From: Tuctoria greenei
Taxonomy: Eukaryota > Streptophyta > Magnoliopsida > Poales > Poaceae
Length of the DNA: 64,000 nt
Assembly (NCBI GenBank): GCA_036927565.1
Contig: JAYESD010000002.1
Span: 141,057,167-141,121,166, forward strand
Reading direction: 5' to 3'
Shown here: positions 33,935-46,112 of the stretch, piece by piece
Numbering within the stretch: position 1 is the first letter of the stretch
Layout: the number at the start of each line of letters is the position of its first letter
Position numbers and translations under genes: made by a program
The notes under the pieces: generated by a model
What the model was told of the DNA's origin: nothing
Database searches by the model: none
Seen by the model: the letters and a program-made list of their open reading frames with translations, nothing else

Positions 33935-34533
33935 ATTTGAGCGGCTCCATTGTACAATGTTCATTCAGCAATCCAACGGCCCAAACTTCCTGATTGCATG
34001 ATAGATGATTCAGGTTGGTATAAACCTCTACATAGAAAAAGACAAAAGAGCAAAAAAAAATCTGAAGGAGAAAAAATACGAGATGTGAATGTTGTTACCT
34101 TTCGATGAGTTGGCATGTGCATCAGCAAAAGAGCAAAGATTTGCGTGCAAGCTATGCGCGAACTCCTGAAACATTCGTTTGGTTGTATGCAGCAAGAGTA
34201 ATGCAACGGTAATGGTATAAATTGTACCTTACAATACTACAGTAGTCGTTCCTGCTGGGTTAGTACCGAAGGATGGCAAAGCTTTATAAATTTTTAAAAT
34301 AGTTTATTGCAAGATATTTTCTCTCACTTCCGTAATGTCATTTTCTTTCTAGTGCATTATATTTCTGTTTCATTTAATTTAAGAAATAAAAAGGAAAAAA
34401 ATGAAGGTCCATCTTATATTTCCATGTCCTCTCCTCTCCCCCTCTGCCTCTCTGTCACACTCTCAACCAACCTCTCTCTCTCTCTCTTCGTGATTGATAG
34501 ATATACTTGGCCCATGCTCTTCTCCCTCCTGTG
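33935..34533 (+). promoter_or_regulatory. Proximal promoter and 5' leader of the HD-Zip gene
   Basis: About 600 bp between the CACTA element and the start codon. A TATA-like TTTATAAATT lies near 34283-34292. A C/T-rich leader (34430-34492, including CT repeats) is typical of grass 5' UTRs. The transcription start cannot be fixed from sequence. An upstream ATG at 34401 would be in the leader if transcription starts above it. Confidence 0.4.
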
Positions 34534-36117
34534 ATGAAGCCGATGGCTACCAATGGCATGGCTCCCTCCTTCTTCCCCGCAAACTTCCTCCTCCAAATGC
34601 AGCAGCCTCTCCATCATCATCAGCAGCAAGAGCACCCTCACCATGAGCACGAGCAGCATTTCCTCGCTCCGCCTCCACCCTCCCTCAGCCCCTTCCTCCA
34701 CGACTTCAGCGGCGCCATGGCCCCGCCACCGATGTTTGCCGGCGGCATCGGCAACAAGCCGCCCATGTACCCTCCCGACGCCGTGAGCGACGACCTGCAC
34801 GCGGAGCCGCAGCAGCAGGAGGGGACGGCGTCGGACGACGAGGAGGGGTCGGAGGCGGCGGCCGGTGGCGGAGCGCGTAAGCGGCGGCTGAGCGTGGAGC
34901 AGGTGCGCACGCTGGAGCGGAGTTTCGAGGTGGCCAACAAGCTGGAGCCGGAGCGCAAGGCGCAGCTGGCGCGCGCGCTGGGGCTGCAGCCGCGGCAGGT
35001 GGCCATCTGGTTCCAGAACCGCCGCGCGCGGTGGAAGACCAAGCAGCTGGAGAAGGACTACAACGTGCTCCGCCGCCAGCTCGACGCTGCCCACGCCGAG
35101 AACGACGCGCTTCTCGCGCAGAACAAGAAGCTCCATGCCGAGGTACTCTCCCAAGCAAGCTAGTATTCATAGATATCCGATCCGTGTATTGCTGACCATG
35201 CATGCTGACTACGCACAACACCGAGATCTATGTGATCTACTAGCACATCGTCCTTGGATCTTGATCATTGGCTGCATGGATCCTGGTTCAAGGTAGCAAT
35301 CGAATTGTGATCTTGGATGTCCGAATGATTGGGACAGGTGGATATGTACAGAGTACTAACGACATGGCGTAGTACTAGTAACAGCGATAGGATTAGGACT
35401 GACTGCTACTCCGATCCAGAGGTAGGGGATAGGATCCATGTGGGTTTCAGCGCCCGTCCGTAGAAAGCGTGCGTGTCGGGATCGGTGCCGGCCATATCAA
35501 CACTGCGCCTCCTGTCGGCCACACATGCATCGCTTTCTCTCTCCTCTGCTCTGTGCATGCACCATGATTAGCCACTCGATCTACCAAACACCGTCTTCCT
35601 CCCTTTCCCGAGGCCCACCATTCTGTGTCCATGTCGTCATGTGTGTGTTGGTTGGTTTGTGCTGCAGATCATGGTGCTCAAGGGAGGAGGAGGAGGAGGT
35701 GCCGGAGGAGGAGGGAGGCAGGAGGCAGCGTCGGAGCTCATCAACCTCAACGTCAAGGAGACGGAGGCCTCCTGCAGCAACCGCAGCGAGAACAGCTCCG
35801 AGATCAACCTGGACATCTCCAGGCCGGCGTCGGCAGCGGCGGCTGACGATGGCCGCATGAACAACAACCACCGAGCCGCCGCCCTCCCGTTCTACGCCTC
35901 CGCAGTCGGATGCCGCTCTGGCGGCGGCGGCAGCCTCGACATCGACCAGCTCCTGCAGCACAGCCACACGTCAGCGCCCAAGATCGAGCTCGGCCACGGC
36001 CACGCCGCCACGGCTGGTGCGGCTACCTTCGGCAGCCTGCTGTGCGGTGGCGCAGTCGTCGACGAGCAGCCGCCTTTCTGGCAGTGGGCCGCCGACGGAC
36101 ACCACAACTTCCAGTGA
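34534..36117 (+). CDS. HOX13: Class I homeodomain-leucine zipper transcription factor (HOX13-like)
   Basis: Nuclear DNA-binding protein of the HD-Zip I family, expected to bind CAATNATTG-type sites as a dimer. Exon 1 is 34534-35142, the intron 35143-35667 (GT...AG, phase 0) and exon 2 35668-36117, giving 352 residues. The N-terminus is Met/Phe-rich, then His/Gln-rich. The homeodomain covers about residues 114-170 (RRLSVEQVRTLERSFE; helix 3 VAIWFQNRRARWKTK). The leucine zipper follows directly (about 171-212) and spans the intron. The C-terminal half has the subgroup signatures ETEASCSNRSENSSEIN and an acidic/aromatic end (DEQPPFWQWAADG) resembling an AHA activation motif. I chose the ATG at 34534 because an upstream in-frame extension has only non-ATG starts. 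It resembles rice HOX13 rather than HOX21/23, from the LSVEQVRTLERSFE wording. The frame has no damage. It is the only clear host gene here. Confidence 0.95.
35143..35667 (+). other. Intron of the HD-Zip gene (525 bp)
   Basis: Donor GCCGAG|GTACTC and acceptor TGTGCTGCAG|ATCATG. It falls inside the leucine zipper coding region, the common intron place in HD-Zip I genes. No element recognised inside. Confidence 0.9.
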
Positions 36118-37060
36118 CCCATGATCGTATATGCACGACGTACGTTATGTATATATGATCAGATTGATTGCACATTGATGACCAATGGCACAATCTACAT
36201 AAGAGTTCTTGATTACAAATTGAAGAATGAAAAGTACTTAAATTTCTGTATGATCGGTCAGATATGAGAACGGTTTGAGAGATGAAATTCCTGAAATCAT
36301 GAAGCAGGAGCCAGGAGGATTGGATCATTCTAGGTAGATTTTGGAGTCGAGTAGTAAGTATTATTCTTTTTTTTTCATTTTCACTTTTTATCTCATCACT
36401 ATTTTACTTTTATTTTTGCTGTTTTATATAATTATATATAGGTGATTGATGATGATTACATTTGTTAGACGCTGGTGATCACTGTGTATAAGATTATGAA
36501 ACCGTATCATGTTTGGCACTTGATCAAAGTCCATATTTTACTACTACTACTACTACTTTGTGTGGATCTACTGGAAATTGATACATATATATGGGAATCT
36601 ATAAATGCAAGTTGTATTTATTTTTGTTCCTGTCGACGGATCATCTTGAGGAGTAGTAGCAGCAGTACCGTGGTGTGCGGTTGGTGTTTGGCATGTGGGC
36701 CTCATCTTAGAGGCTACGAAACAGACAGCTTGTACTGAGAGACTGTACGTTGTCCTAGCTGTACTTGTGCCCATTCGATTTGATTAATAGTAAAATGTAT
36801 TAGAGGTTTGTGAACTACTTCAGCTCCCCATTATCTAGGTCTATAAACTTTTATTTTGTATTTTTTAATCCATGATTGTGGTCATATGTGTCATTCAGTT
36901 TCATAAATTTTTCTTTTATAGTTATTGGACATGAATTTTTTTAAATAGTGCACTATACGTTCATACCTCTTCGTCCATATATATGATCCGAACTGCTGTG
37001 GTTCGTACATATATGCATTACACATATCTCTCTTTACTATTTCTCTTGCCGAGCAACGCT
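36118..37060 (+). other. 3' region of the HD-Zip gene and intergenic DNA
   Basis: No gene seen. T-rich tracts at 36365-36420, a short (TAC)n run at about 36540-36556 and GATTAATAGTAAAATG near 36781. The poly(A) site was not identified. Confidence 0.45.
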
Positions 37061-37276
37061 AAAAAGAGCAGCCCGATACACATAGCTCCCGTTTGCGCTA
37101 GGTTCGGGAAAGAGTTCAAATCACTTTGGATCTTTTGTACGCAACTTTTTCTTGCATTTCTACTAGTGGTTGTTTCCAAGACTCGAACCTATGAACTCAT
37201 GGTCACAAGGTTTCCAAGACTCGAACCTATGACCTCATGGTCACAAGGCAGCAACTTTACTTGTGCATCAATGCTC
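37061..37276 (-). mobile_element. Au-type SINE with an internal duplication
   Basis: Read on the minus strand: a tRNA-like head (GTTGCTGCCTTGTGACCATG, then AGGTTCGAGTCTTGGAAAC as A and B box regions), a central GTACAAAAGATCCAAAGTG, CCCGAACC...GGGAGCTATGTG and a T-run tail after GGGCTGCTC. This is the layout of the plant Au SINE. The B-box side is duplicated in tandem: 37173-37210 and 37211-37248 are 38-bp copies with one difference. Confidence 0.75.
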
Positions 37277-37525
37277 TCGTTCCTTGGCAGGGCAACTATA
37301 TTGAGAGAATATCACTGGGGTCGCTGCTCTCTTTTGAGTCTGACACTACAAGTAATATTATGAGATCCTTCACCTTTCCATACAATATATTACCTTCCAT
37401 CTGGTTATATTGCAAAGAGCAAAATTGACTAGGAATTCTTAGAGTGAGCTTGTGTCTGCATTATAATGCTGAGAATGGTGACTAAAGTTGCTTTGTACGA
37501 ACCCCGACACCAGTGACAAAACTTA

Positions 37526-38215
37526 ATGCAGCTCTTAGCATCCAAGATAAGAGAGATGAATGATGTTGGGACAAGCTCCAGCAACAAGTCCCTCAAAATT
37601 GCTTTTGACTTGACTAGCGATGGTTTATCGAATTTCAAAATTGTTGACCAGGTTATGGAGGAGGTTAACATTTCACCCACAGAAAATACGGCTGCCACTT
37701 TGAAGATGCAGGGTGAAGGAAGCAATTCACCAGTGAAGAGAACCTTGCAGAAGGCCCTAACTATCAAAGATGGAAGTATTGTGGTTTCCGAAGAGGATGT
37801 TAGAAGAAGCCAAAGAGTTAAGGCTAAAAACAAAGGAAAGAAGCCAATGAATGTCTTTGAGCTTCTTAAGAAACCAGGAGGCCAGGATATGAAGAACAAA
37901 GACAAGGTGAAAGGCAAGCATAAGGGAAAGGGTGATTCTTCTTCTCACTCTATTAAATATAAATTTCCTGATTTCCCTGTGCCTAATGATCTGGAAAATA
38001 ATGATGAGGCTTACCATGAAATTCCAATTAAATCCATTCAATCTCTTGTTGTGGACTACTGCAAAATATCTCTTTCGGAGGTAACTGCAGAATTGCTGAT
38101 GGCTGCCATCGATTCATCGTCCAATGAAGATGACTCCAATGCTGGCCAGGGAACTGAAGAAGATGAACAGAGAAGTTGGAAGGCCAAGGAGGAGAGGGTG
38201 CCAGTTGGTGGTTAA
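37526..38215 (+). pseudogene. LINE-2 ORF1, C-terminal segment
   Basis: A 229-codon open frame, Lys/Ser/Glu-rich (RRSQRVKAKNKGKKPMN), without zinc knuckle or DUF4283. It lies directly upstream of a LINE endonuclease start on the same strand and has the RRS-R basic cluster seen near the end of plant LINE ORF1 proteins. The 5' part is missing (the Au SINE is 250 bp upstream). The function is inferred from position. Confidence 0.55.
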
Positions 38216-38486
38216 TCAAGAAGATGATCTATTTTGGATAGGGACCTACATGATTAAGCATTATTTTGTGAACTTTATATTGTCTGTCAGCACTGTCTTT
38301 CAATTTAACTGTGTGTAGAACCTCTGCTATCTCTTACAAGTCTCTATGGATATTGCTATGGGCTTAATCTATTTGATATGGGTCCTCACCTATTGCTCTT
38401 TCTATCTATGGTTGATTTATCATCTCTGTTGTGAATGCTTTTGGCATTTACATTTGCCATATTTTCATCCCAAAAGCACTCACAAT

Positions 38487-40345
38487 GGATAATAAAGGTT
38501 GCAAAAAGTGGGGAATCATGACATGGAACATTAGAGGTCTCAACTTTAAAGAAAAACGAAATGCCCTCAAAGACAAAGTTATGAATAATCAAATGGATAT
38601 TTTTTTTGTATTCAAGAGACCAAGAAGGAACATATTGATAAGGATTTCATTAGAACTATTGCCTGAAGGAAGTTTGATAGCTTCATTTGCTCCCCTGCGA
38701 GGGGTGCTTTAGGAGGTATATTACTAGTCTGGGTAGGGGCTAGATTCAATGTGGTACCCATGAACATTCAATGATTTATTATCACTGCTAAGTTCATATT
38801 GCGAGTTAATGGGGATGAATACATACTATCAGCCATGTATGGACTGTCAGGGAGTGGAAAGGCAGGAAATTCTGCAATGGATGTGGAATCTGAATGTAGA
38901 AGAAGGAGCTAAATGGATGTTTCTTGGTGACTTTAACTTATACAGATCATAAGAAGATAGAAATAAACTAGGTGGCAATCTGGGCGATATGTTAAACTTT
39001 AATACTGTCATCAGAGAGTTAGTCTTATTGAAGTGCCACTAAAAGGCAAAAAATATACTTGGAGTAACATGCAGAGAGATCTGTTGTTACAGCAAACCGG
39101 GTGATGTTTCATTTCTTCGGATTGATCTTCAGCATGCACAAAAACGGTCATGCACTCTTTGTCAAAGACGGTCTCAGATCATATTCCACTCAAAATTGAA
39201 GTAGGTACGTCAATCCCTAAAGCAAAAAATTTTCAGATTTGAGAATTGCTGGCTAAAAATAGAAGAATGCAAAGAGGTCATCAGGAAAACATGGACATAA
39301 TGTGCAAGTTCTCACACAATTGTCGCAATGATATCAAATAAGTTTAAATTATTAAGGAAAAACCTGACTCGATGGGGTAAACCATTATTGGGACTTGCAA
39401 AAACTATATCTAACTGTGAAGGAATTTTGTTAACATTGGATAAATTGGAGGACCAGAGACCCCAGCACATATAGGAATATAATTTCAGAATCATACTGAG
39501 AAGATACATTGAGAAGCTGCTTAAATTGAACAATGAATATTGGAAAAATAGATACACGATGCTACAGAGCACAATGTTATACTCCTAATGCTACAGTCTC
39601 TGGGCTTCCCTCAGAAGTGGAATAAATGGGTCAGTGATGTTTTTGAATTCTAGCTCTGCACCGGTGTTATTAAATGGCGTTCCTGGAAAAGAATTCAGAT
39701 GTAGAAGGGGCTTAAGACAAGAGGTCCGCTATCTCCTTTGCTGTTTGTTATTACAGCAGATTTGTTGCAATGCATAGTCAATAAAGAAGCAAAGAAGAAA
39801 CTTATATCTTGGCCTATGAGACGATAAGGTCTCAAGGATTTCCCGATCATACAGTACGCTGATGATACACTATTGATAATGAAAGCATCCCAAAAAGAAC
39901 TATTCAATCTAAAGGGGTTACTTGAATCTTTTGGTCAGTCTATAGGCTTAAGAGTCAACTATACGAAATCCTCTTCAATTCCTCTCAATGTTGATGTACA
40001 AACAGCACAAAGGTTAGCAGGGGTTTTTGGATGTAGGAAGGAAAATTTCCCTTTTACTTATTTGGGTCTACCCCTGAGTATTAATCAGCCTCGATTCCGA
40101 GATTATGTTCCCCTATTAAACAAGATGGAGAGAAAATTAGTAGCTATTTCAAGATTTTTGAACCATGCTGGCAGGTTGCAAAATATCAATATTCAGTGCT
40201 ATCGGCGTTACCTACTTATACCATGTGCACACTCCTGCTTCCTAGAGAGGTATTACAACGAATTGACAAGGCTAGAAAACAATGTCTCTGGCATGGACCT
40301 AAAGCGTCCCGATCTGCAGATTGGAACTCAACATGTAATATAATA
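38487..40345 (+). pseudogene. LINE-2 ORF2 remnants (endonuclease and reverse transcriptase)
   Basis: Pieces in changing frames: WGIMTWNIRGLN (38510 on), the endonuclease start; LGDFNLYRS near 38922, the GDFN motif; a degraded RT region from 39690; and IQYADDTLLIMKA at about 39848, the RT catalytic YADD box. Then NFPFTYLGLPLS and RLQ...LPTY-type sequence, typical of plant LINE RT. Many stops and frameshifts, no RNase H or tail domain. An AATAAAA near 40427 may be the LINE end. Dead copy. Confidence 0.85.
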
Positions 40346-40444
40346 AGAAGAATGATGTTCGGTATAATATATTACACCACATGTGGAACCAAATCATACA
40401 TAGATTTATTACAGTGGCATAGCCTTGTGAATAAAAATGAGAAC

Positions 40445-41301
40445 AGCTAACAACATAACAATAATAGTCAACATAACGGAAAGAAGTAGCTCTTCATCGC
40501 CTATGGTTCCACCTTCAGCCCTTGGGTGCAGATGCGTCCCTACTCGAAGTCCTCCAGCACAAAGTCAGGATCCTCTGAAGATATCAATAACGTTTGAGTA
40601 CAAAGGTACTCAGCAAGCTCTATCTCTCCCTACAGGAGGGGATGCAACAATATACATGCAATGAACAAATAACAATGCAACCCGATGCACCAGGACATCT
40701 CATCCTAAGAAGTTCTTAATCTCAATCTCATAACAGGTAGCTCTCAGTTATCAATACCACACCGTAACCCATCCTATATCGAGGACACGGCCATTCAAAC
40801 ATATTTTACACTCTGCAGCAATTGTACGCTGTACCCACATGCACAAAACAATCAAAGATAGCTCGTCATGGCCGACACCCAGTCGTAGCATCACCCAGTC
40901 CAATCGCCCTCCAACCCCGGGTCATGACTCAAATCAGTCTCCACCCACGTACCATCAACTGTGGACGACTGTCAAGCTAGCCACTGGGATTAGACTACGC
41001 CCTGCCCATACAGGATCACGTGGTCTCACTGAAAGGAAGTCAGGTGAGATGTCAAAACAACCCGGTCCTTGAGGCTCACTAGGGCAGCCACCATACACCG
41101 ACTACAGTCGCAAGTCTACCACCACAGTAACACTTAAACCAACACTAACCCAATTTGCCCCGGTCTCAACTGATGTATACTCTCCAATGTACAACAAAAC
41201 CATCATCACATAATATCATCATCTCAGTATGCAACCATGAAAACTAGTATGACTTCTCTCAATCACTCGAGTCGCAAATACTCGCAAATGCATAATCTAT
41301 C
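40445..41301 (-). repeat. Old LTR-like remnant, part 1
   Basis: No coding capacity. On the minus strand it contains GAGTACCTTTGTACTCAAAC followed by GGATCCTGAC and a GAGTAGGGACG stretch, which resembles the 3' part of long grass LTRs. It is interrupted at 41302 by gypsy copy 2; bases 41297-41301 (CTATC) are that element's left duplication. The family is not identified. Confidence 0.35.
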
Positions 41302-42132
41302 TGTCGACTGTTGGAGTCGGCAGATCTCCTGACACAGCTAAAGTGTCGAAGGAGTTCGTAGTTCGGTGTGGGCGCGCGGAGACTCAAGAAGGTGAATTGC
41401 GGTTTAACACTGGAGACACTAGGATTTACGTGGTTCGGGCCGCCTGAGCGTAACACCCTACTCCACGGGGATGTTGATGTTGTATTGGCTTATCACGTAT
41501 GATCTACCGTCCGTGTCTCTCTCCTCCTGTGTATCGTTGGCCTGTCCTTTTATAGTACAAAGACAGGCCGTTACAAGCTACCTGGCCCGACATGTGGCCC
41601 TGACGGTTACTAGTATTGATACACGATTAATTGTTGTTAATGATCCTGTAACGGGCTTCGACAGTGCCATTACAGGCGTTAAGATCGTCTGTTTAAGTGT
41701 CATTAATATGGCATTAATGACATTTAAACAGGTCTTGAAATCCTTGGCTCTCCTTTGAAGATCCGGAGCAGTTACAAGGTCTCCCGGAGGTTAGAGGCGG
41801 CTTGCTCCGATGTTTAGACATGTGGCAGCTCCGGAGCTTGCTGCGGGAAGCAGGAAGCTCCGGGGCTACTTGACACGTGTCAGGTCCGGAGCTTCTCTCG
41901 GTCAGGGGTTAGGTCCGGAGGTGTCGTTTCGGTACTCAGTCCGGTGCTTCCCCCTTGTGGGTGGTAGCTCCGGTTCGGTAGTACACGTGGCGACCTAGGG
42001 ATTAACCATGTTGGAAAAGCTAGTCCGGTCATGTCTGACAAGTGGGCCTCCGAGGGTATTCAACTCGAGTAGTCGTCCTTCCCCTGAGATCTTTGTAATC
42101 TCAGGGGGTGTACGGTTTTTAGGGTACCGACA
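41302..42132 (-). repeat. 3' LTR of gypsy copy 2 (831 bp)
   Basis: TGTCGACTGTTGG...GGTACCGACA, nearly identical to the LTRs at 9093 and 21159. TATA lies between perfect arms GGCCTGTC (41539-41546) and GACAGGCC (41562-41569). A polypurine tract (minus-strand GGTCCAGGGGGCCAC) abuts at 42133-42147. Confidence 0.95.
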
Positions 42133-42664
42133 GTGGCCCCCTGGACCTACCTCCGAGGAAGGTCACCGGGGTGAAGTCGTTCCATCGGAGGTGGGTCCAC
42201 CTTTGCGACTCTTGAACTGGGTCTTCAAAGGTCTTGGGAGGTGCCGTTGACAGGATTTTACAGTTAAATCCCGACGCGTGGCACACCTCAGGCGGCAGAT
42301 AAGATCTTTGGCGTGCGGATCTCACGCAATTGAAGGTCGCTGGTTTCCGATACGAAAACCGTATCAGTTCCGCGCGCCTTGTCAGGCCGCCGCCTTTGGG
42401 TTTCCCGCCTCGTGATGACAACCGTTCGCCTGGGTGAGAATCTCGACTTGATCGTCAGGGTGGTCCCGGGCCCCCTTGTCATCGGCTGAATTGAACTCTT
42501 GAGTAGTATTTTCGACTCCCCTGCGGTTTCCATCCAAGCGTTGCGAGGGCTTACTTAAGAAGGAAAGGGCGTACCGTCGGGAGTTCTTTACGCCTCCCAT
42601 CTGATCTTGCTCTCAAACTCCCGACTCGTACTTTGCTCTTCCTCTCTTGCCTAGATGTGCTGCG

Positions 42665-45600
42665 ATGGAGTTGGGTCTGCGCGAGAGTCGCCTGAAGACC
42701 GACAACGATTTGAAGAAGGTCCGGGCCCTTATGGGGTGGTCCTCGGACTTCTTCAGCCGCTCGGTCCGTGCCGGCGGAGAGCTCCCCTTTGAGAAGGAGC
42801 GAGCTGGCGAGATGGTGTACTTTTCTTCGTACGCCATGGTGGGACTGATCCCACCATTTTCTTCTTTCTTCTTGATGCTGCTAGACTTCTATGGTCTGCA
42901 GCTATACCACCTTGGTCCCCACTCCATTCTCCTTGTGTCCATCTTTGTCCACTTCTGCGAGATGTGGGTGGGCATCCCCCCCTGCGTCGAGCTCTTCCGA
43001 ACCTTCTTCACCGTTCACACCACCGGCCGGAGCAACGAGTATCTTGGCTTCTACTACTTCGTGAAGCGCAAGAAGTGCCCGTTCAAGTACCTTCGGTCGT
43101 TCCCTTCCGGGAAGTGGGATGACTGGAAGAAAGATTGGATTGTCGTCAGGGTGGAAGAGCATGAGCGGTTGGAACTGCCAGACAGTCTGCCCGGCATCGA
43201 CACGTCGATATGGAGTGAAGTCCCGGTGCTGGCGGAAGTTTTCGACCCTGTCCTGACCAGGATCCGCCGATGTGTAGAGGGAGGATTGACTCCCCAGGCG
43301 GTGTTCTGCAACTTCCTGACCAACAGGTGGGCGCCGCTGAAGAGGAGGGAGAAGCTCGCCTGGGCCCTCAACAGCGTGATGGATGAGGACCGGGTTGAAA
43401 CCGGGTTGAGGGAAGACCCTGGAGTTCCACCTCAAGAAATTCCAGCACGGCATCGACGTCGACGGAGATTACTTGACTCCGCCGCCGGCCTTTCTCCCTC
43501 TGAACGTGGAAGTGGAGTTCAGCAGAGAGCTCCGGCGGAAGATGCCTGCGCTTGACGACCTTGGCATCGTCGAGAGGAGACCAACCACCCGGGTGGCGAT
43601 CCCTGGGGTGCCCGAAGATGGCTCAGTCCCTGCTCCACAGCCGAGGGTTGAAGTCATCGGCAAGGGCAAGGAGCTGGCGGAGGAGCCGGAGAGTCGGAAG
43701 AGGAAGTTGCGGCATGTCGACGGAAGGTCCGTCATGCCCGCTGCTTCTACCTTGGCTCCTTCTCCACAAGGGGGAAGATCTTCTGGTGCCGTGGCGACTG
43801 TTCCCGTGGTGGGGTCCTCCCGGAACGAGACTGTTCCTGCAGTGGGATCCTCCCGAAGCGCTTCCATCTCCGTGGTAGAGCCCTCCGGTGGTGCTAGCTC
43901 CGGGTGTACGACTCCGGCCCCCGGGGCGGTTGGAGTCTCCAGGTCCAGGGGTTCCTCCCGATCGAGGAGAGCCTCAACTCGGGAATCTCCCGTGGCTGCG
44001 GCGAGTTCTGGGGGGCCTCCTAGAGCTCCTATGCCGACCCTGGCCAGCCCGGAACGTCCGGGAAAAAGGTTCCGCGCAAGCTGGTGTGGGAGCCTTCCAA
44101 GGTAATTTTTGATGTTTACCTTGGTTAACTTTTTAGTTGTAGTGATTGTTTGTTAATTCTCTTTATCCATCCTCTGCAGCGTCCCTAAGAAAGGGGGTGA
44201 AGCTCCACCCTCAGCCACGGTTTCTGAGGCCGTGGGAGCTTCCGCTCCTGTCCCGGCTCTGCCCCAAATGGTGGCTGAGGCTGCGACAGCTCCGGCGCCG
44301 GCTGTCGTGGTCATGAACCTTGACTCGTCCCCAGAACTTCCCGTGGTAGCGCCGGACCACAGGAGTGAAGACATGCCGGCGGCACTTGTCTCGGAGATTG
44401 AAGCTCCGGGTCCTTGTGCTGCAGTAATGGAAGCTCTGGCTGCAGAGCCGGAAGAAGTGATAGTCCCGGTCTTAGAGCCGGAACTCGTTGAAGCCCCGGC
44501 GATTGAACCGAAGGTGATTGAAGCTCCGGCGTGCGAGCCAGAAGTCGAGGTAGTTCCGACAGTTGAGTCGGTTACCTCCGATGCACCGGTCGCTGAGCCG
44601 GTTGTTGTTGGAGCGCTGGTCGCAGAGCTGGCGGTTGAAGAGGCGAGGGAGCTCAGGTCTCCCTCAGAAGAGGTGCCCCGATCGGAGCCAACAGTAGCTC
44701 CTGCTCCGAGGGCGACGACATCGATGGTACCTGTGGCAGAGCTAGAGTGCCTAAACGAAGTCGCCGGCCCCCTGCCTGAGGGGGCGAATGAAGACTTGGC
44801 GGCGGGGCCTTCTTCGATGGCGACTGAGGCCATCTCGGAGGAAGGCCCTAGCGCTTTGGAAGCTCAGGGTTCCGCTCTCGTAGAGTGGGACCCAATTTTT
44901 GTACGTGAAGACCTGCTGGAACCAGCGGAGGAGACCCCAGCAGGTCCGGAGCCCATCCCGCTGTCGATGTCTATCGACAACGCCTGCTCCAGTCTACGTC
45001 AGGTCCAACTGGCCTTCTTCCACGACTGCAAGGCTCTTGAAGAGGAGCGCCAAACCCTTAGGCGGTGGCGTAATCGGCTCCACTTTGAGACTAAGTTGGC
45101 GCAGTCGAGGCATGCGGATGACAAGGAGTGGATCAAGCGGGAGAAGATCCGCCTGGAGTGTTGGGAGAAGCTGCTGGATGAGAGGGAGAACATGACCCAT
45201 GCCCTCGACGCTCATTCTCGGGTGTTCCATGATCAGGCCAAGGCTGCCAATGACGCGGCCAATGCTCGGTTCGAGCAGCTTGAAGCCATCAACGCAGCTC
45301 TCATCAAGCGCCGAGAGGCACTCGAAGGGAGGGAGAGACGGCTCAAAGACAAAGAGCAAAAACTCCTGGAGCTGCGGGATGACATCCTGAGAAGGGAAGA
45401 GGAGCTCGCCGAGAAAACAGCACTGGCGGACAAGGGTCTCGAGGAGCGCACTAAGAAGTTGGAAGAGCGCTGCCTCGAGGAAGAGGAGAAGACCTGGGTG
45501 CGAGGGCAGGAACTCTACGAATACGAGTGTGCCCTTGTTGCCCGGGAGAAGAAAGTGGAGGCTAGGGAGAAAGACCTGGTCGACCGTCGGAACAAGATCC

Positions 45601-46112
45601 ACCTCCGGGAGGAGGAGCTCGGAAAACTTGAGAGGCGGGTTGCTGCAAAGATTCAGCAAAACGCCAAAGAAGTTGAGCGCCTCGCCCGTGAGAATTCCGA
45701 ACTGACGGCGGCCAAGAGATCATTGGAAGAAGTGAAGAGCCTGAGGACAGTGGACTCCCTGCAGATTTGGGAGTTCCTGGGTAAGGCCAACGATGCGCTG
45801 ACGCCGATGGGTTTCAGCCCCGTGCGCCCGGATGATCCGGAGCCAGAGCCGGACCTCGCGCTGCAAGCGTTGAGCGCAGCAGGCAGCAAGCTCTCCAAGG
45901 TGGGCGACGTCATCGCGGACCAACTGGAGGTCGAGGGGCAATCCCTGGCGAGGAACGTCACAGAATACGTGTTGACGTGCTACACCAGCCGGAACCCTCA
46001 ATTTCCTCTGGACCCGGTGCTTGAAGGCCCTGTCGAAGGAGAAGGCGAAGCTACCCGAGCCAGCGTATCGGAGGTCGCCCAGAAGGTCGCCGAGTTCTTC
46101 CATAGGGTCTAG
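42665..46112 (+). pseudogene. Antisense spliced gene of gypsy copy 2 (Transposase_28 domain plus coiled coil), nearly intact
   Basis: Exon 1 is 42665-44101, the intron 44102-44179 and exon 2 44180-46112 (same 1933-bp length as in copy 1). The C run at 42976-42982 has seven C, keeping the Transposase_28 region (MVGLIPPFSSFF through YLGFYYFVKRKK) in one frame. The frame breaks near 43409, where 13 bases present in copy 1 (11199-11213) are absent. Downstream, exon 1 is open to the intron without the TGA seen in copy 1. Exon 2 encodes the acidic VEAPA-EPEV repeat, then the coiled coil, ending ...EVAQKVAEFFHRV. It probably acts in the nucleus or particle, but nothing in the sequence proves a role. 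The copies carry different lesions, so the ancestor was most likely intact. Confidence 0.8.
44102..44179 (+). other. Intron of the antisense gene, copy 2
   Basis: Same donor (AAG|GTAATTTT), acceptor (CTCTGCAG), 78-bp length and phase as copy 1, with only a few base differences. Confidence 0.78.

Noticed and set aside
34414..35154. 246-codon minus-strand frame opposite HD-Zip exon 1
   Set aside because: Shadow of the GC-rich homeodomain exon; Arg/Leu-rich with no motif.
37173..37248. A tRNA gene
   Set aside because: The B-box-like segment is part of a SINE; no full cloverleaf can be drawn around it.
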